A DNA stretch of 64,000 nt from Nocardia terrae (GCF_009760405.1 NZ_WRPP01000001.1:2000909-2064908), one strand, 5' to 3'; shown: positions 18,068 through 26,585, counted from the stretch's first letter. Numbers and translations are program-made. Notes: a model not told the origin generated them from the sequence alone.

Positions 18068-18129
18068 AGATCAGGGAGCTCTCACCGTGGGATTTCGTCC
18101 GAATTCCCGCGCTGAGAGCTCCCTGATCT
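18068..18129. repeat. 62-bp element with 17-bp terminal inverted repeats, copy A
   Basis: Arms AGATCAGGGAGCTCTCA and TGAGAGCTCCCTGATCT are perfect complements around a 28-bp centre. It sits 12 bp after the methyltransferase stop. A second copy of the same length lies at 56868-56929 in the opposite orientation, including the centre. It could act as a hairpin terminator or be a non-autonomous mobile palindromic element. Confidence 0.9.
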
Positions 18130-18221
18130 TGTCACGGTCCGGGGCGGGTGGGCGGTGGCGTATTGGGGACAGGGGAAGGGTTGGGGGATGGGGGGATTGG
18201 GGGTGGGTCAAGATGTAGCTC

Positions 18222-19037
18222 GTGACTACGTTGTCGGATCCGACTGTGGCGTCGGTGGTCGAGCTGATCTATGGGGATCAGTCGAGGTTCCACTCGCTGG
18301 AATCATTGCTGTTGCAGGTGGATCTCAAGCGGGCGGAGTACCTCGAGGGCGCATTGTGGGTGAATGCGGACAGTTATTGGGGGCGGTTGGTGACGCCGGT
18401 GTACGGGGCCCGGGTGGCGGCCGTCGGCGGGAGCGCGCAGGCGGATCGGGCGCTGCTGGATCTGGTCGAGGTGACGGTGGCGCGGTTCCTGCAGGGGGAG
18501 TCGCTGGCGCGCAAGCATCTTCCGGCGTGGATGCCGGGGCTGCGCAAGGCGCTGCTGGCGGACGGATACCGGATGAAGGTGGACCGGGTGGTGGGCGGCG
18601 GGGGAACCGAGGGCGGGGTGCGCTGCCGGTTGAAACCGACCCCGTGGCTGCCGATCCGGCTCGTCGAGCGAGTGGAACTGTTGTCGACCGAGCTGGAGGT
18701 GCGCGGTCAGCAGACGGCGCTGGATCACCTGCGGCAGGCGATCGAACATCATGAGCGCGGCCGGTTTCCGGCGTGTGAGAAGCGGCTGCGTTCGGCACTG
18801 CAGCAGATCACCGCGTACGCGGCGGGCACCGGTGACCTCGACGGCGCCCGCAATGTCCGCCACCTGGTGGACATCGGCCGCCTCACCATCGCCGAGGGCA
18901 CCCGGCTGCTGCACGACCTGCGGGGCATGGTCGTCGAGGACCCGTTCCCGCATCGAACCCGCGCCGACGCCACCCGGTTTCGCATTCAGCTGACCGAGGT
19001 GCGCGCCGCCTGGCTGCTGTCGAAGGTCGAGCTGTAG
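18222..19037 (+). CDS. Conserved-looking hypothetical protein
   Basis: A 271-residue soluble protein, not recognised. It is rich in predicted helix. Residues 1-120 run from SVVELIYGDQSRFHSLESLLLQ through RFLQGESLARKHLPAWMPGLRK. A basic middle with a glycine loop (VVGGGGTEGG) follows, then a helical C-terminus with DHLRQAIEHHERGRFPACEKRLRSALQ and a long tail ending in WLLSKVEL. The alternating His/Arg helices in the second half resemble helical-hairpin domains in abortive-infection-type proteins, but I see no diagnostic motif. Start GTG 18222. Convergent with the SIMPL gene (4-bp gap), first of the lineage-specific insertion. Confidence 0.7.
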   Translation: MTTLSDPTVASVVELIYGDQSRFHSLESLLLQVDLKRAEYLEGALWVNADSYWGRLVTPVYGARVAAVGGSAQADRALLDLVEVTVARFLQGESLARKHLPAWMPGLRKALLADGYRMKVDRVVGGGGTEGGVRCRLKPTPWLPIRLVERVELLSTELEVRGQQTALDHLRQAIEHHERGRFPACEKRLRSALQQITAYAAGTGDLDGARNVRHLVDIGRLTIAEGTRLLHDLRGMVVEDPFPHRTRADATRFRIQLTEVRAAWLLSKVEL

Positions 19038-19041
19038 GGAT

Positions 19042-19728
19042 TCAGTTCAGCTGCCAGGTGACCCGGATGCTGGTCGACACTTCGCTCTCCCCGAGCTGCA
19101 CCGGCACCGCCCGGCCCGGCGCGGAGGACATCTTCTCGGCGGCGAACGCCAGTCGCGGCTGCGGCACCGGCCCGGAGATGTTCTCGGTGATCTCGACCAC
19201 CGGCCCCAGCGTGCGGCCCGCCCGGAACACGTACTGTTCGGCCTTGCCCAGCGCGTGATCCCAGGCCGCGTCGCGGGCGCGAACCATCAGCGCCTCCTCG
19301 TCGGCCACGGTCAGCGTGAGCCCGCCCAGCCGCACATCGTCACCACCGGCGACCACCGCGTGCGCGATGATGACGGCGGGCCCGCCGTCCTCGGACTTGG
19401 CCTCCCCGTCGGGCCCGGCGATATCGCGCAACGCGACCGTCAGCGAGGTCCCCGCGACATACCCGACCAGCTGTTCCCGATTCCCGTCGGTCCACACGGT
19501 TTCCGCCCGCACCGTCAGCCCACTGGTATTGATGTCGCGCGCCCCCACCCCGTCCACCCGCAACGCCCCGATCACGGCATCCGCCTGTTCCCCGGCCCGC
19601 GCGTACGCGGCGGCCACGGTCTCGGCACGGGTCTCCACCGAGATCGACACCCGCATGATGTCCGGAATAGCGCTCGCACTGCCGGATCCGATCATCGTGA
19701 TGGTGTCGATGGCGTTGTCACTGCTCAC
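19042..19728 (-). CDS. SIMPL (DUF541) domain protein
   Basis: A 228-residue protein consisting almost entirely of one SIMPL domain. It opens ITMIGSGSASAIPDIMRVSISVETRAETVAAAYARA, the usual DUF541 entry, continues with VDGVGARDINTSGLTVRAE, and ends with the VQLGESEVSTSIRVTWQL strand. No signal peptide is apparent, unlike many family members, so it is predicted cytoplasmic. The family has no firm biochemical role. Start GTG 19728 follows an AGGAGGAA-type site. Confidence 0.85.
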   Translation of the reverse strand: MSSDNAIDTITMIGSGSASAIPDIMRVSISVETRAETVAAAYARAGEQADAVIGALRVDGVGARDINTSGLTVRAETVWTDGNREQLVGYVAGTSLTVALRDIAGPDGEAKSEDGGPAVIIAHAVVAGGDDVRLGGLTLTVADEEALMVRARDAAWDHALGKAEQYVFRAGRTLGPVVEITENISGPVPQPRLAFAAEKMSSAPGRAVPVQLGESEVSTSIRVTWQLN

Positions 19729-19803
19729 GAGTTCCTCCTGGATCGGATGGCCACAACCCGCTCGATGCTACCGACGCCCACCGCCCGCCCGCCGGTGCCG
19801 CGC

Positions 19804-20403
19804 TCAGGCGACCGATTGCCCGGTCCCGTTCGCCGACGAGACCACCGTGGCGAGCGAGGTTGCGCCCGTGGCGATCTCGCTCGCCGTGGCCAGGTCGAGA
19901 CGGATGTCGAGGTCCGGTTCGGGGGCGGGGCCGTCGTGGTGGGTGAGACCGGATTCGGTGAGGACGTAGTGGAAGGTGGTGTCGCCGATGCGGACCGTGG
20001 CGGTGCCGGTGGGGACGAGGTCGGCTATGGCGTGGCCGAGGGGGAGGGCGAACCAGTGGGCGCGGACGGCGTCGGTGGCGCGTTGGTCGCCCAGTTGGCT
20101 TGCGCCCCAGGTCGAGAGGGAGTCCAGGATGGGGCGTAGGGCGGCGCCGGAGGGGGTGAGTTCGTAGAGGGCGGTGCCGGCTCGGGGGCCCGTGCGGCGT
20201 TTGGTGAGGATTCCGTCACGCTCGAGGTCTTTGAGGCGGGCGGCGAGGACGTCGGTGCTGATGCCGGGGAGGTCGGCGAACAGGTCGCTGTAGCGGCGGG
20301 GGCCCGAACACAGTTCGCGGACCACCAGCAGGTTCCACCGGTCGCCGACGATGTCGAGGGCGCGGCTCACGGTGCAGTAGTGGTCGTAGCTTCGGCGTGG
20401 CAC
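19804..20403 (-). CDS. HxlR-family winged-helix transcriptional regulator
   Basis: A 199-residue regulator. The HxlR domain occupies residues 5-95: YDHYCTVSRALDIVGDRWNLLVVREL, then RRYSDLFADLPGISTDVLAARLKDLERDGIL, the recognition helix and wing, with Cys-10 near the N-terminus, a common redox-sensing position in this family. A C-terminal SCP2-like lipid-binding fold seems to follow (IGDTTFHYVLTESGL). GTG 20403 begins at the domain. It is divergent from an aminotransferase gene with a dyad-rich spacer that it probably binds. Confidence 0.9.
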   Translation of the reverse strand: MPRRSYDHYCTVSRALDIVGDRWNLLVVRELCSGPRRYSDLFADLPGISTDVLAARLKDLERDGILTKRRTGPRAGTALYELTPSGAALRPILDSLSTWGASQLGDQRATDAVRAHWFALPLGHAIADLVPTGTATVRIGDTTFHYVLTESGLTHHDGPAPEPDLDIRLDLATASEIATGATSLATVVSSANGTGQSVA

Positions 20404-20423
20404 GATCCCCACTGTAACCAAGA

Positions 20424-20461
20424 ACTTGGAAAAACAAAGTGCAAACTTGGAATTTCCAAGT
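20424..20461. promoter_or_regulatory. Putative HxlR operator
   Basis: A perfect 8-1-8 inverted repeat ACTTGGAATTTCCAAGT (20445-20461) is preceded by a matching half-site ACTTGGAAA at 20424, one 21-bp spacing upstream. It lies between the divergent HxlR gene and the aminotransferase, in AT-rich sequence that stands out from the GC-rich surroundings. Confidence 0.75.
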
Positions 20462-20497
20462 AGAGTGTGCGGCAACCACACCGAGAAGGGGTCGTTC

Positions 20498-21709
20498 ATG
20501 CAGGTGAAGCAGTCGAGCAAGCTGGCGGGCGTGTCCTACGAGATTCGCGGGCCGGTCGCCGAGCACGCCGCCCGGCTGGAGGCCGAAGGGCATCACGTCG
20601 TGAAGCTCAACACCGGCAACCCGTTGCCCTTCGGCTTCGAGGCGCCCGCCGAGCTGCTGCAGGACATGGTCCGCAATCTGCCCGCGTCGAGCGGCTACTC
20701 CACCTCCAAGGGCTTGCTGTCCGCGCGGCGCGCGGTCGTGCAGTACTACCAGACCTTGGGCCTCAACGAGATCGACGTCGAGCAGGTCTTCCTCGGCAAC
20801 GGCGTCTCCGAGCTCATCATGATGGCCATGACCGCGCTGCTGGAGAACGGCGACGAAGTCCTCGTTCCCGCACCGGATTTCCCGCTCTGGACCGCAGCCA
20901 CCGCGCTCAACGGCGGCCGTCCCGTGCACTACATCTGCGATGAGGGCTCGGACTGGATGCCGGACCTGGCCGACATCGAATCCAAGATCACCGATCGCAC
21001 CCGCGCCCTGGTCATCATCAACCCCAACAACCCCACGGGCGCGGTGTATTCGCCCGAGGTGGTCCGCCAGATGCTGGAGATCGCCCGCCGCCACAACCTG
21101 GTGGTGTTCTCCGACGAGATCTACGACAAGATCCTCTACGACGGCCTCACCCACACCGCCACCGCGTCCCTGGCCCCGGACCTGTTGTGCCTCACCTTCT
21201 CCGGCCTGTCCAAGTCCTACCGCGCCGCCGGCTTCCGCGGCGGCTGGCTGGTCGTCTCCGGCCCGATCGAGCACGCCGAGAACTACCTCGAGGGCCTGAC
21301 CATGCTCGCGGGCCTGCGCCTGTGCGCGAATGTCCCCGCGCAGCAAGCGATCCAGGCCGCGCTCGGCGGCTACCAGAGCATCTACGACCTCACCCTCCCC
21401 GGCGGCCGCCTCCGAGAACAGCGCGACCGCGCCTGGGAAACCCTGAACGCCATCCCCGGCGTCTCCTGCGTGAAGCCCAAGGGCTCCCTCTACGTCTTCC
21501 CGCGCATCGACCTGAACATGTACAAGATCCACGACGACGAACAGTTCGTCCTGGACCTGCTCCTCCGCGAAAAGATCCACATCGTCCAGGGCACCGGCTT
21601 CAACTGGCCCCGCCCCGACCACTTCCGCATCGTCACCCTGCCCCACGCCGACGAGCTGGAAGCCATCATCGAACGCATCGGCCGCTTCCTGGCCACCTAC
21701 AAGCAGTAA
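20498..21709 (+). CDS. PLP-dependent aminotransferase, AlaA/AlaT-like
   Basis: A 403-residue fold-type I class I/II aminotransferase. It has the hallmarks VFLGNGVSELIMMAM (phosphate-binding loop), INPNNPTGAVY (Asn contacting PLP), FSDEIYDKI (Asp and Tyr pairing with the ring), the Schiff-base Lys239 in SGLSKSYRAAG, and FRGGW. The N-terminal KLNTGNPLPFGFEAP is typical of alanine-type enzymes interconverting pyruvate and alanine with glutamate. ATG 20498 follows GAGAAGGGG. It is probably controlled by the divergent HxlR regulator. Confidence 0.92.
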   Translation: MQVKQSSKLAGVSYEIRGPVAEHAARLEAEGHHVVKLNTGNPLPFGFEAPAELLQDMVRNLPASSGYSTSKGLLSARRAVVQYYQTLGLNEIDVEQVFLGNGVSELIMMAMTALLENGDEVLVPAPDFPLWTAATALNGGRPVHYICDEGSDWMPDLADIESKITDRTRALVIINPNNPTGAVYSPEVVRQMLEIARRHNLVVFSDEIYDKILYDGLTHTATASLAPDLLCLTFSGLSKSYRAAGFRGGWLVVSGPIEHAENYLEGLTMLAGLRLCANVPAQQAIQAALGGYQSIYDLTLPGGRLREQRDRAWETLNAIPGVSCVKPKGSLYVFPRIDLNMYKIHDDEQFVLDLLLREKIHIVQGTGFNWPRPDHFRIVTLPHADELEAIIERIGRFLATYKQ

Positions 21710-21728
21710 TTCCAGGCGTCTTCGCCTT

Positions 21729-22472
21729 TCAGACCGGACGGCCCGCGGTCATGCCGCCGTCGACCACGAACTCCGCGGCGTTGCAGTAGCTGGATTCGTG
21801 GCTGGCCAGGAACACGACCACGTCGGTGACCTCCTCCGGCGCGCCCAGGCGGGCCAGCGGGTTCGCTGAACGGTCGGTGGTCGTACCCTCCGGCACACCG
21901 AGCATCGGAGTCGAAATCCCGCCCGGGTGAACGGAATTCACGCGCACCCCGTGCGGCGCAAGCTCGATCGCCGCCGACTTGGTCAGCCCGCGCACCCCGA
22001 ACTTCGAGGCGGTGTAGGCGTGCGCCCCGGGCACGCCCTGAATCCCGGCGGCCGAGGAGATGTTCACCACCGACGACGGCCGCGCCGCCACCAGAGCGTC
22101 CCGCGCGGCGGTCAGCCCCAGGAACGGCCCGGTGAGATTGATGGAAAGCGCGCGCTGCCACTGCTCCTCGGTGTACGTGCCGATCGCCCCGAAGTCGAGA
22201 ATGCCCGCATTGTTGACCAGCACGTCCAGCTTGCCGAACCGCTCGACCGCAGCGTCCACGGCGGCTTCCCAGTCCGCGAGGCTGGTGACGTCCAGATGGA
22301 TGAATGCCGCAGCCTCACCGAGCTCGGCGGCCAGCTTCGCACCGGCCTCGTCGGCGATATCCCCGATGAGCACCGAAGCCCCTTCGGCGACAAAGGCTCT
22401 GGCATGCGAAGCCCCCATCCCCGACGCCCCGCCAGTGATCAGCGCTACGCGCCCGTCGAGTCTCCCGCTCAT
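21729..22472 (-). CDS. SDR-family oxidoreductase
   Basis: A 247-residue classical short-chain dehydrogenase/reductase. Cofactor motif is TGGASGMGASHA (TGxxxGxG), with GDIAD for NAD(H) preference, the NNAG motif at LVNNAGIL, catalytic Ser in VVNISSAAG and YxxxK in YTASKFG. Close relatives act on 3-hydroxysteroids or cyclic alcohols, but the substrate cannot be told here. It is the last gene of a three-gene minus-strand operon (TetR, OYE, SDR) linked by ATGA overlaps. Confidence 0.92.
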   Translation of the reverse strand: MSGRLDGRVALITGGASGMGASHARAFVAEGASVLIGDIADEAGAKLAAELGEAAAFIHLDVTSLADWEAAVDAAVERFGKLDVLVNNAGILDFGAIGTYTEEQWQRALSINLTGPFLGLTAARDALVAARPSSVVNISSAAGIQGVPGAHAYTASKFGVRGLTKSAAIELAPHGVRVNSVHPGGISTPMLGVPEGTTTDRSANPLARLGAPEEVTDVVVFLASHESSYCNAAEFVVDGGMTAGRPV

Positions 22473-23668
22473 CCTCGTTGCTTCCCGTCCAGATCGATAA
22501 TGGCCCGCTCCGGCCGATACACGCAGCGGGTGGTGGTGTAGATGGTGGGCATGCACTTGTTGCAGTGCACACACGCCGAGCGAGTGCTCGCATCGGATTG
22601 AATGCGCCGCAACAGATTCGGTTCGCGCAACAGCGCCCGCCCCATGGCGACGAAGTCGAACCCCTCACCCATCGCCAGATTCATGGTGTCGAGATTGGTG
22701 ATCCCGCCGAGCAGGATCAGCGGCATCGACAGCTCCCGCCGGAACTGCCGAGCCTGTTCGAGCAGATACGCCTCCTGATACGGGTACTCCTTCAGGAACG
22801 CCCGCCCGACCAGCCGGAAGCCCCAGCGTGCCGGGCCGGGAAGGACTTTCGCGAACTCGCTGCGCGGTGCGTCACCGTGGAACAGCAGCATCGGATTGAG
22901 CAGTGAACTGCCCGCGGTCAATTCGAGGGCGTCCAGCGCGCCGTCGGCCTCGAGCCAGGCGGCCACCTGCACGCTCTCGGGCACGGTGAGTCCGCCGCGC
23001 CGCCCGTCCTCCATGTTCAGCTTGGCGGTCACCGCCAGTCGATCGCCGACGGCTTCCCGTACCGCGCAGGCGATTTCACGCGCCAGCCGCGCCCGATTGG
23101 ACAGCGACCCACCCCATCGGTCGCGGCGGCGGTTGAGCAGCGGGCTCAGGAACGAGCTGACCAGATAGTTGTGGCCGAAATGCAGTTCGACCGCGTCGAA
23201 TCCCGCCTGCTCGGCGATCCGGACCGCGTTCACATGGGCCGCGATGAGCTCGCGGATCTGGGCGTCGCCGGGGACCTGCATGGCCTGCATGCTCAACGGG
23301 CTGAACAGCTTGCTCGGCGCGAGCGCGGGCGCGCGGTTGGAGGCGGCATTGGCCACCGGTCCGGCGTGCCCGATCTGCGCGCTCGCCGCCGCGCCTTCGG
23401 CGTGTACGGCGTCGGTCAATTCCTTCAGTCCCGCAACGGCTTCGGGCCGCATCCAGATCTGGTGCCGATCGGTGCGCCCGCCCGGCGCGATCGCGCAGTA
23501 GGCGACCGTGGTCATGCCCACCCCGCCCGCGGCGACCTCACGATGGAAGTCGATCAGTGCGGGCGTGACCAGTGCGTCGGGGGTGCGCCCCTCGAAGGTG
23601 GCGGCCTTGATCACCCTGTTGCGCAAGGTGATCGGGCCGAGCTTGGCGGGCGCGAAGATCTCGTTCAT
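22469..23668 (-). CDS. NADH:flavin oxidoreductase, Old Yellow Enzyme family
   Basis: A 399-residue FMN enzyme. The barrel starts FAPAKLGPITLRNRVIKAATFEGRTP. The active site includes VELHFGHNYLVSSFLSPLLNRRRDRWGGS and a QIGHAG strand. A Cys cluster CVHCNKC with a further Cys about ten residues on (residues 370-390) suggests a [4Fe-4S] site, as in the 2,4-dienoyl-CoA reductase-like branch, although the chain is much shorter than those fused enzymes. It likely reduces an activated alkene using NAD(P)H. Overlaps SDR and TetR by 4 bp each. Confidence 0.9.
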   Translation of the reverse strand: MNEIFAPAKLGPITLRNRVIKAATFEGRTPDALVTPALIDFHREVAAGGVGMTTVAYCAIAPGGRTDRHQIWMRPEAVAGLKELTDAVHAEGAAASAQIGHAGPVANAASNRAPALAPSKLFSPLSMQAMQVPGDAQIRELIAAHVNAVRIAEQAGFDAVELHFGHNYLVSSFLSPLLNRRRDRWGGSLSNRARLAREIACAVREAVGDRLAVTAKLNMEDGRRGGLTVPESVQVAAWLEADGALDALELTAGSSLLNPMLLFHGDAPRSEFAKVLPGPARWGFRLVGRAFLKEYPYQEAYLLEQARQFRRELSMPLILLGGITNLDTMNLAMGEGFDFVAMGRALLREPNLLRRIQSDASTRSACVHCNKCMPTIYTTTRCVYRPERAIIDLDGKQRG

Positions 23669-24237
23669 TGTTCTCCCGGTGCGGTGAGTCCGGCCACCAC
23701 GAAATCGCGCAGGGCCGTCAGCGCCGGTTCGGACATGCCGTGCTCGTCGAGCTCGGGACTGCCGAACCGCATGATGATCAGGTCGAAGGCCAGCATCCAG
23801 CGCCGCTTGGCCGTGGCGGGGGTGAGTTCGGGCAGCAGTGGCGCCCAGTTGTCCATCCGGAACCAGGGGCCCTGCCACGAGGTGAGGTGGCGGCCCAGTA
23901 CGAAGCGTGCCAGCAGGCGAAGGTGCAAGCGGCCCAACGGATCCGCGGCCAGCTCCACGAAGGGCGCGAGGATGGTGTCGACGACGGCGGGCACCGAATC
24001 CCGTCCGCCTCGGGCACGGGACATCCCGTCGGCCCACAGCGGCCCGAGCCGGGCCTCGATGAGCGCGCCGACGAGGGCCTCCTTGGAGCCGAAGTGATAG
24101 TGCACCGCGGCGGCGTTCGCCCCCGCCGCCGAGCACACCGCGCGCACGGACACCTCGTCGTAGGGCTCGGTCAGCAGCAGCTGCTCGGCGGCCATGAGCA
24201 GTCGGTCCCGGGTTCGGGTGGACACCTTTTCGACCAT
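23665..24237 (-). CDS. TetR-family transcriptional regulator
   Basis: A 190-residue repressor-type regulator. The N-terminal HTH runs from TRDRLLMAAEQLLLTEPYDEVSVRAVCSAAG through ANAAAVHYHFGSKEALVGAL, the usual TetR recognition helix (HYHFGSKE). The remaining helical domain is family-variable, so the ligand is unknown. First gene of the OYE/SDR operon, its stop overlaps the OYE start. ATG 24237 begins at the domain. It probably autoregulates via the palindrome immediately upstream. Confidence 0.92.
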   Translation of the reverse strand: MVEKVSTRTRDRLLMAAEQLLLTEPYDEVSVRAVCSAAGANAAAVHYHFGSKEALVGALIEARLGPLWADGMSRARGGRDSVPAVVDTILAPFVELAADPLGRLHLRLLARFVLGRHLTSWQGPWFRMDNWAPLLPELTPATAKRRWMLAFDLIIMRFGSPELDEHGMSEPALTALRDFVVAGLTAPGEQ

Positions 24238-24267
24238 GGCAAGCAGTGAAACACGCTTCAAACAGTA

Positions 24268-24286
24268 TTTCAATCATTGATTGAAA
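24268..24286. promoter_or_regulatory. Putative TetR operator, perfect 19-bp palindrome
   Basis: TTTCAATCATTGATTGAAA is a perfect 9-1-9 inverted repeat 31 bp upstream of the TetR start, in locally AT-rich DNA. Half-site length and position are typical of TetR autorepression. Confidence 0.85.
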
Positions 24287-24358
24287 ACAGTCGTCGGGCT
24301 ATGGTTCGCCGGGTGTGTCGGCCCCGGCGAGAGCCGCGGGCCGGATAGCGTCAGCGGT

Positions 24359-24970
24359 ATGGACTCGCTGCTGCAGCGAATACTGGGCTTCCCCGCGATC
24401 TGGACCTATGTCGTGGTCGCGCTGCTCGTGAGCGCCGAGGAGGCCATGGTCTTCGGGCTGCTGGTCCCCGGCGACACCGCGGCCATTCTCGCGGGCGTGG
24501 CCGCCAGCCGCGGCCATTTGGGCATCGCCACCACGCTGATCCTGGTCATCGTGTCCGCGCTCATCGGCGCCAGCATCGGCTACTGGCTCGGCCGCGTGTA
24601 CGGCACCCGCATGATGGAGTGGGCGATCTTCGACCGCTACCGCGACAATCTCGGCCGCGCCGGGGATTTCCTGCAGCGCCACGGCGGCTGGGCCATCCTG
24701 GTGGGCCGCTTCAGCACCTTCTTCCGCACCATGCTCCCGGAACTGGTGGGCATGTCGCCCATGCCTTTCCGGCGTTTCGTACTGGCGAGCGCGGCGGGCG
24801 CGATCATCTGGGGCTCGGTGCTGGTGATGGCCGGATACCTGGTCGGCCAATCGTTCACGGTGATCCTGAAACACATCGACACGGACCTGATGATCATCGT
24901 CCCGATCCTGGCGGTGATCGGACTCGTCTACTGGAAATGGCACCGCCACCGCAATGCGGGCCGGCCCTGA
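24359..24970 (+). CDS. DedA/VTT-domain membrane protein
   Basis: A 203-residue polytopic protein of the DedA family, several of which act as lipid scramblases or flippases (undecaprenyl phosphate, phosphatidylethanolamine). Motifs: the re-entrant helix FGLLVPGDTAAILAGVAA, the membrane Glu in VSAEEAMVFG, the GYWLGRVYG segment, and the conserved VGRFSTFFRTMLPELVGMSPMPFRRF (Arg-rich loop). About five hydrophobic segments. The operator of the divergent TetR gene is nearby, but this gene's promoter was not pinpointed. Weak ribosome-binding site. Confidence 0.9.
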   Translation: MDSLLQRILGFPAIWTYVVVALLVSAEEAMVFGLLVPGDTAAILAGVAASRGHLGIATTLILVIVSALIGASIGYWLGRVYGTRMMEWAIFDRYRDNLGRAGDFLQRHGGWAILVGRFSTFFRTMLPELVGMSPMPFRRFVLASAAGAIIWGSVLVMAGYLVGQSFTVILKHIDTDLMIIVPILAVIGLVYWKWHRHRNAGRP

Positions 24971-24971
24971 G

Positions 24972-25319
24972 CTATTCGCTCTGCGCCCACCCCGCGACCG
25001 GAAGCGTCAGATACACACCGATATTCGCGTCCACGAACTTCTCCACGTCGGCCAGCAACCGCTCGCACCGCTCCTGCCGATTCTCGGCCCGGCTCGCGAA
25101 GTACTTCGACCGCACCTCGATCACCACATCCATCCCGCAGCGATCGAACTTCCCCAACTCCCGAAACCGAATCTCCACATCCCCCGGCCGCAGATCCCCG
25201 TCATACGGCTCCTCCGGACACTCCACCGCCATCGACACCAGATGCGGCAGCCATTCCCCCAACTCCCGCAACACGGTCTCCGGTAGCTCCGGCTTGTAGG
25301 TCACCTCGACGAGCGGCAT
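24972..25319 (-). CDS. Tautomerase-like small protein
   Basis: A 115-residue protein beginning MPLVEVTYKPEL. A Pro as second residue, exposed after Met removal, with a following beta strand is the hallmark of the 4-oxalocrotonate tautomerase/MIF superfamily. The beta-alpha-beta pattern is consistent: VEIRFRELGKFDRCGMDVVIEVRSKYF, then a long charged helix AENRQERCERLLADVEKFV. Whether the catalytic partners are retained is unclear. Convergent with DedA (1-bp gap between stops). Confidence 0.65.
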   Translation of the reverse strand: MPLVEVTYKPELPETVLRELGEWLPHLVSMAVECPEEPYDGDLRPGDVEIRFRELGKFDRCGMDVVIEVRSKYFASRAENRQERCERLLADVEKFVDANIGVYLTLPVAGWAQSE

Positions 25320-25385
25320 TCGATCATTCTATTGCCCTGCCGTGCGGCCGGATCCGGGCCGCCGACGCTGTGGGCGAGCGATGCC

Positions 25386-26333
25386 TCAGGAGATCCGGAT
25401 GCTCGCGATCATTTGTTCGGCCTGTTCGGCGGGGAGTTCGCCGACGGTGCCGCGGTCGGCGAGGACGGCCATGACGAGGGTGGAGTTGCGGGGGCCGGGG
25501 AAGGCGAAGGTGTAGACGGAGTAGCCGGTGGTGGTGCAGCCGGGGAGAGTGGGTTTCCACGGGCCCGAGGCCTCGGCGCGTTTGCCGGAGATGCCGCTGG
25601 CGGTGGTGACCGGCGTGGGGGTACCGGGTCGGCCGCCGGTCGGGTCGTCGTAGCCGCCCTCGATGGCGATCCAGGCGACTTTGGTTGCGGCGGTGGCGAG
25701 GTCGGTGGTCGGGAGTTGGGCGACGAAGGCCAGGGAGCGGTAGGCCGAGCCGGGGCAGTAGTTGGAGCCTTCGCTGGATTTGCCGTAGCCGGTGAGTTCG
25801 CCGTCGGGGCCGGACTGGCCCGAGGTCTCGGCGGGGGAGGCGATGGTCCAGCCGCTGGGGACGTCGTAACTGACACCCAGGGTCGGCACGACCACGGTGC
25901 GGGAGCCGGGTTTCGGCGCCCCGGAGGCGGACGGGACCGCGGAGGTGGTGCCCGCCTTGCTCGTCGGGGCCGCGCCCACGCTCGCGGCACTGGTGGAGGT
26001 GCCGGAATGCCGGGTCAGCGCGTACACCGCGGTGCCGCCGCCGACCAGCACGATCGCCGCCGTCACCGCCGCGACGGCCAGCCAGATTCGTTTGGTCGGG
26101 CTCGGCGCGACCGATGGACCGTTCGCCGGAACCGGTTGCTGTCCAGTGAAAGCCGGTTCGGAATAGTACTGCTGCACCGGCTGCTGCGGTTGCCAGGCCG
26201 GGTACTCGATCGGCGGCGGCACGGTCTCCGGGAACACCGGCGCCTGATACGGACCCTGTGGCGGAAGCCCGCCCGGCGTAAGGGGAGTCGCGGGCCCGAA
26301 CGGATTCGACCGGTGATCGTCGTTGTCGGTCAC
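25386..26333 (-). CDS. Membrane-anchored secreted-domain protein of unknown function
   Basis: A 315-residue protein with a long Pro/Gln-rich cytoplasmic N-terminus (residues 1-80), one membrane helix (IWLAVAAVTAAIVLVGGGTAVYALT, about 83-107), a Ser/Thr/Ala linker, and an extracytoplasmic domain starting VVVPTLGVSYDVPSGWTI. Two Cys (SNYCPGSAY, LPGCTTTGY) may form a disulfide. The topology recurs in large actinobacterial families of envelope proteins. I do not recognise the domain. Monocistronic or first of a short group. Confidence 0.8.
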   Translation of the reverse strand: MTDNDDHRSNPFGPATPLTPGGLPPQGPYQAPVFPETVPPPIEYPAWQPQQPVQQYYSEPAFTGQQPVPANGPSVAPSPTKRIWLAVAAVTAAIVLVGGGTAVYALTRHSGTSTSAASVGAAPTSKAGTTSAVPSASGAPKPGSRTVVVPTLGVSYDVPSGWTIASPAETSGQSGPDGELTGYGKSSEGSNYCPGSAYRSLAFVAQLPTTDLATAATKVAWIAIEGGYDDPTGGRPGTPTPVTTASGISGKRAEASGPWKPTLPGCTTTGYSVYTFAFPGPRNSTLVMAVLADRGTVGELPAEQAEQMIASIRIS

Positions 26334-26402
26334 GCGATTTCACCCCTGATCCCGCCGCGCCGAAAACTTCGGCCTGCCGCGGCCAACCCTAGCGGGTGCG
26401 CG

Positions 26403-26585
26403 CTAACTCTCGGCGCGTGATTCCGGATCCGGTTCGGTGGCGGGCGAGCCGCCGGCGGGGGAGAGCTTGATCACGCCGGCGTCCAGATCGATGGCCAGCC
26501 GGGGCCGATGCTGCTGGCCGTCGCCGGTCTCGCTGCCGTCGTCTTCGAGCTTCTTGCCGGGGAACAGTTCGCCGATTACACCCAC
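26403..26585 (-). CDS. Small hypothetical protein
   Basis: A 60-residue protein, GVIGELFPGKKLEDDGSETG at the start and a short beta-strand LAIDLDAGVIKL in the middle, then an acidic tail. Such short LFPGKK/DLDAGVI proteins are common beside actinobacterial membrane genes, but I can assign no function. Start ATG 26585. It lies between two other minus-strand genes with short gaps, so co-transcription with the DUF1707 gene upstream is possible. Confidence 0.55.
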   Translation of the reverse strand: MGVIGELFPGKKLEDDGSETGDGQQHRPRLAIDLDAGVIKLSPAGGSPATEPDPESRAES

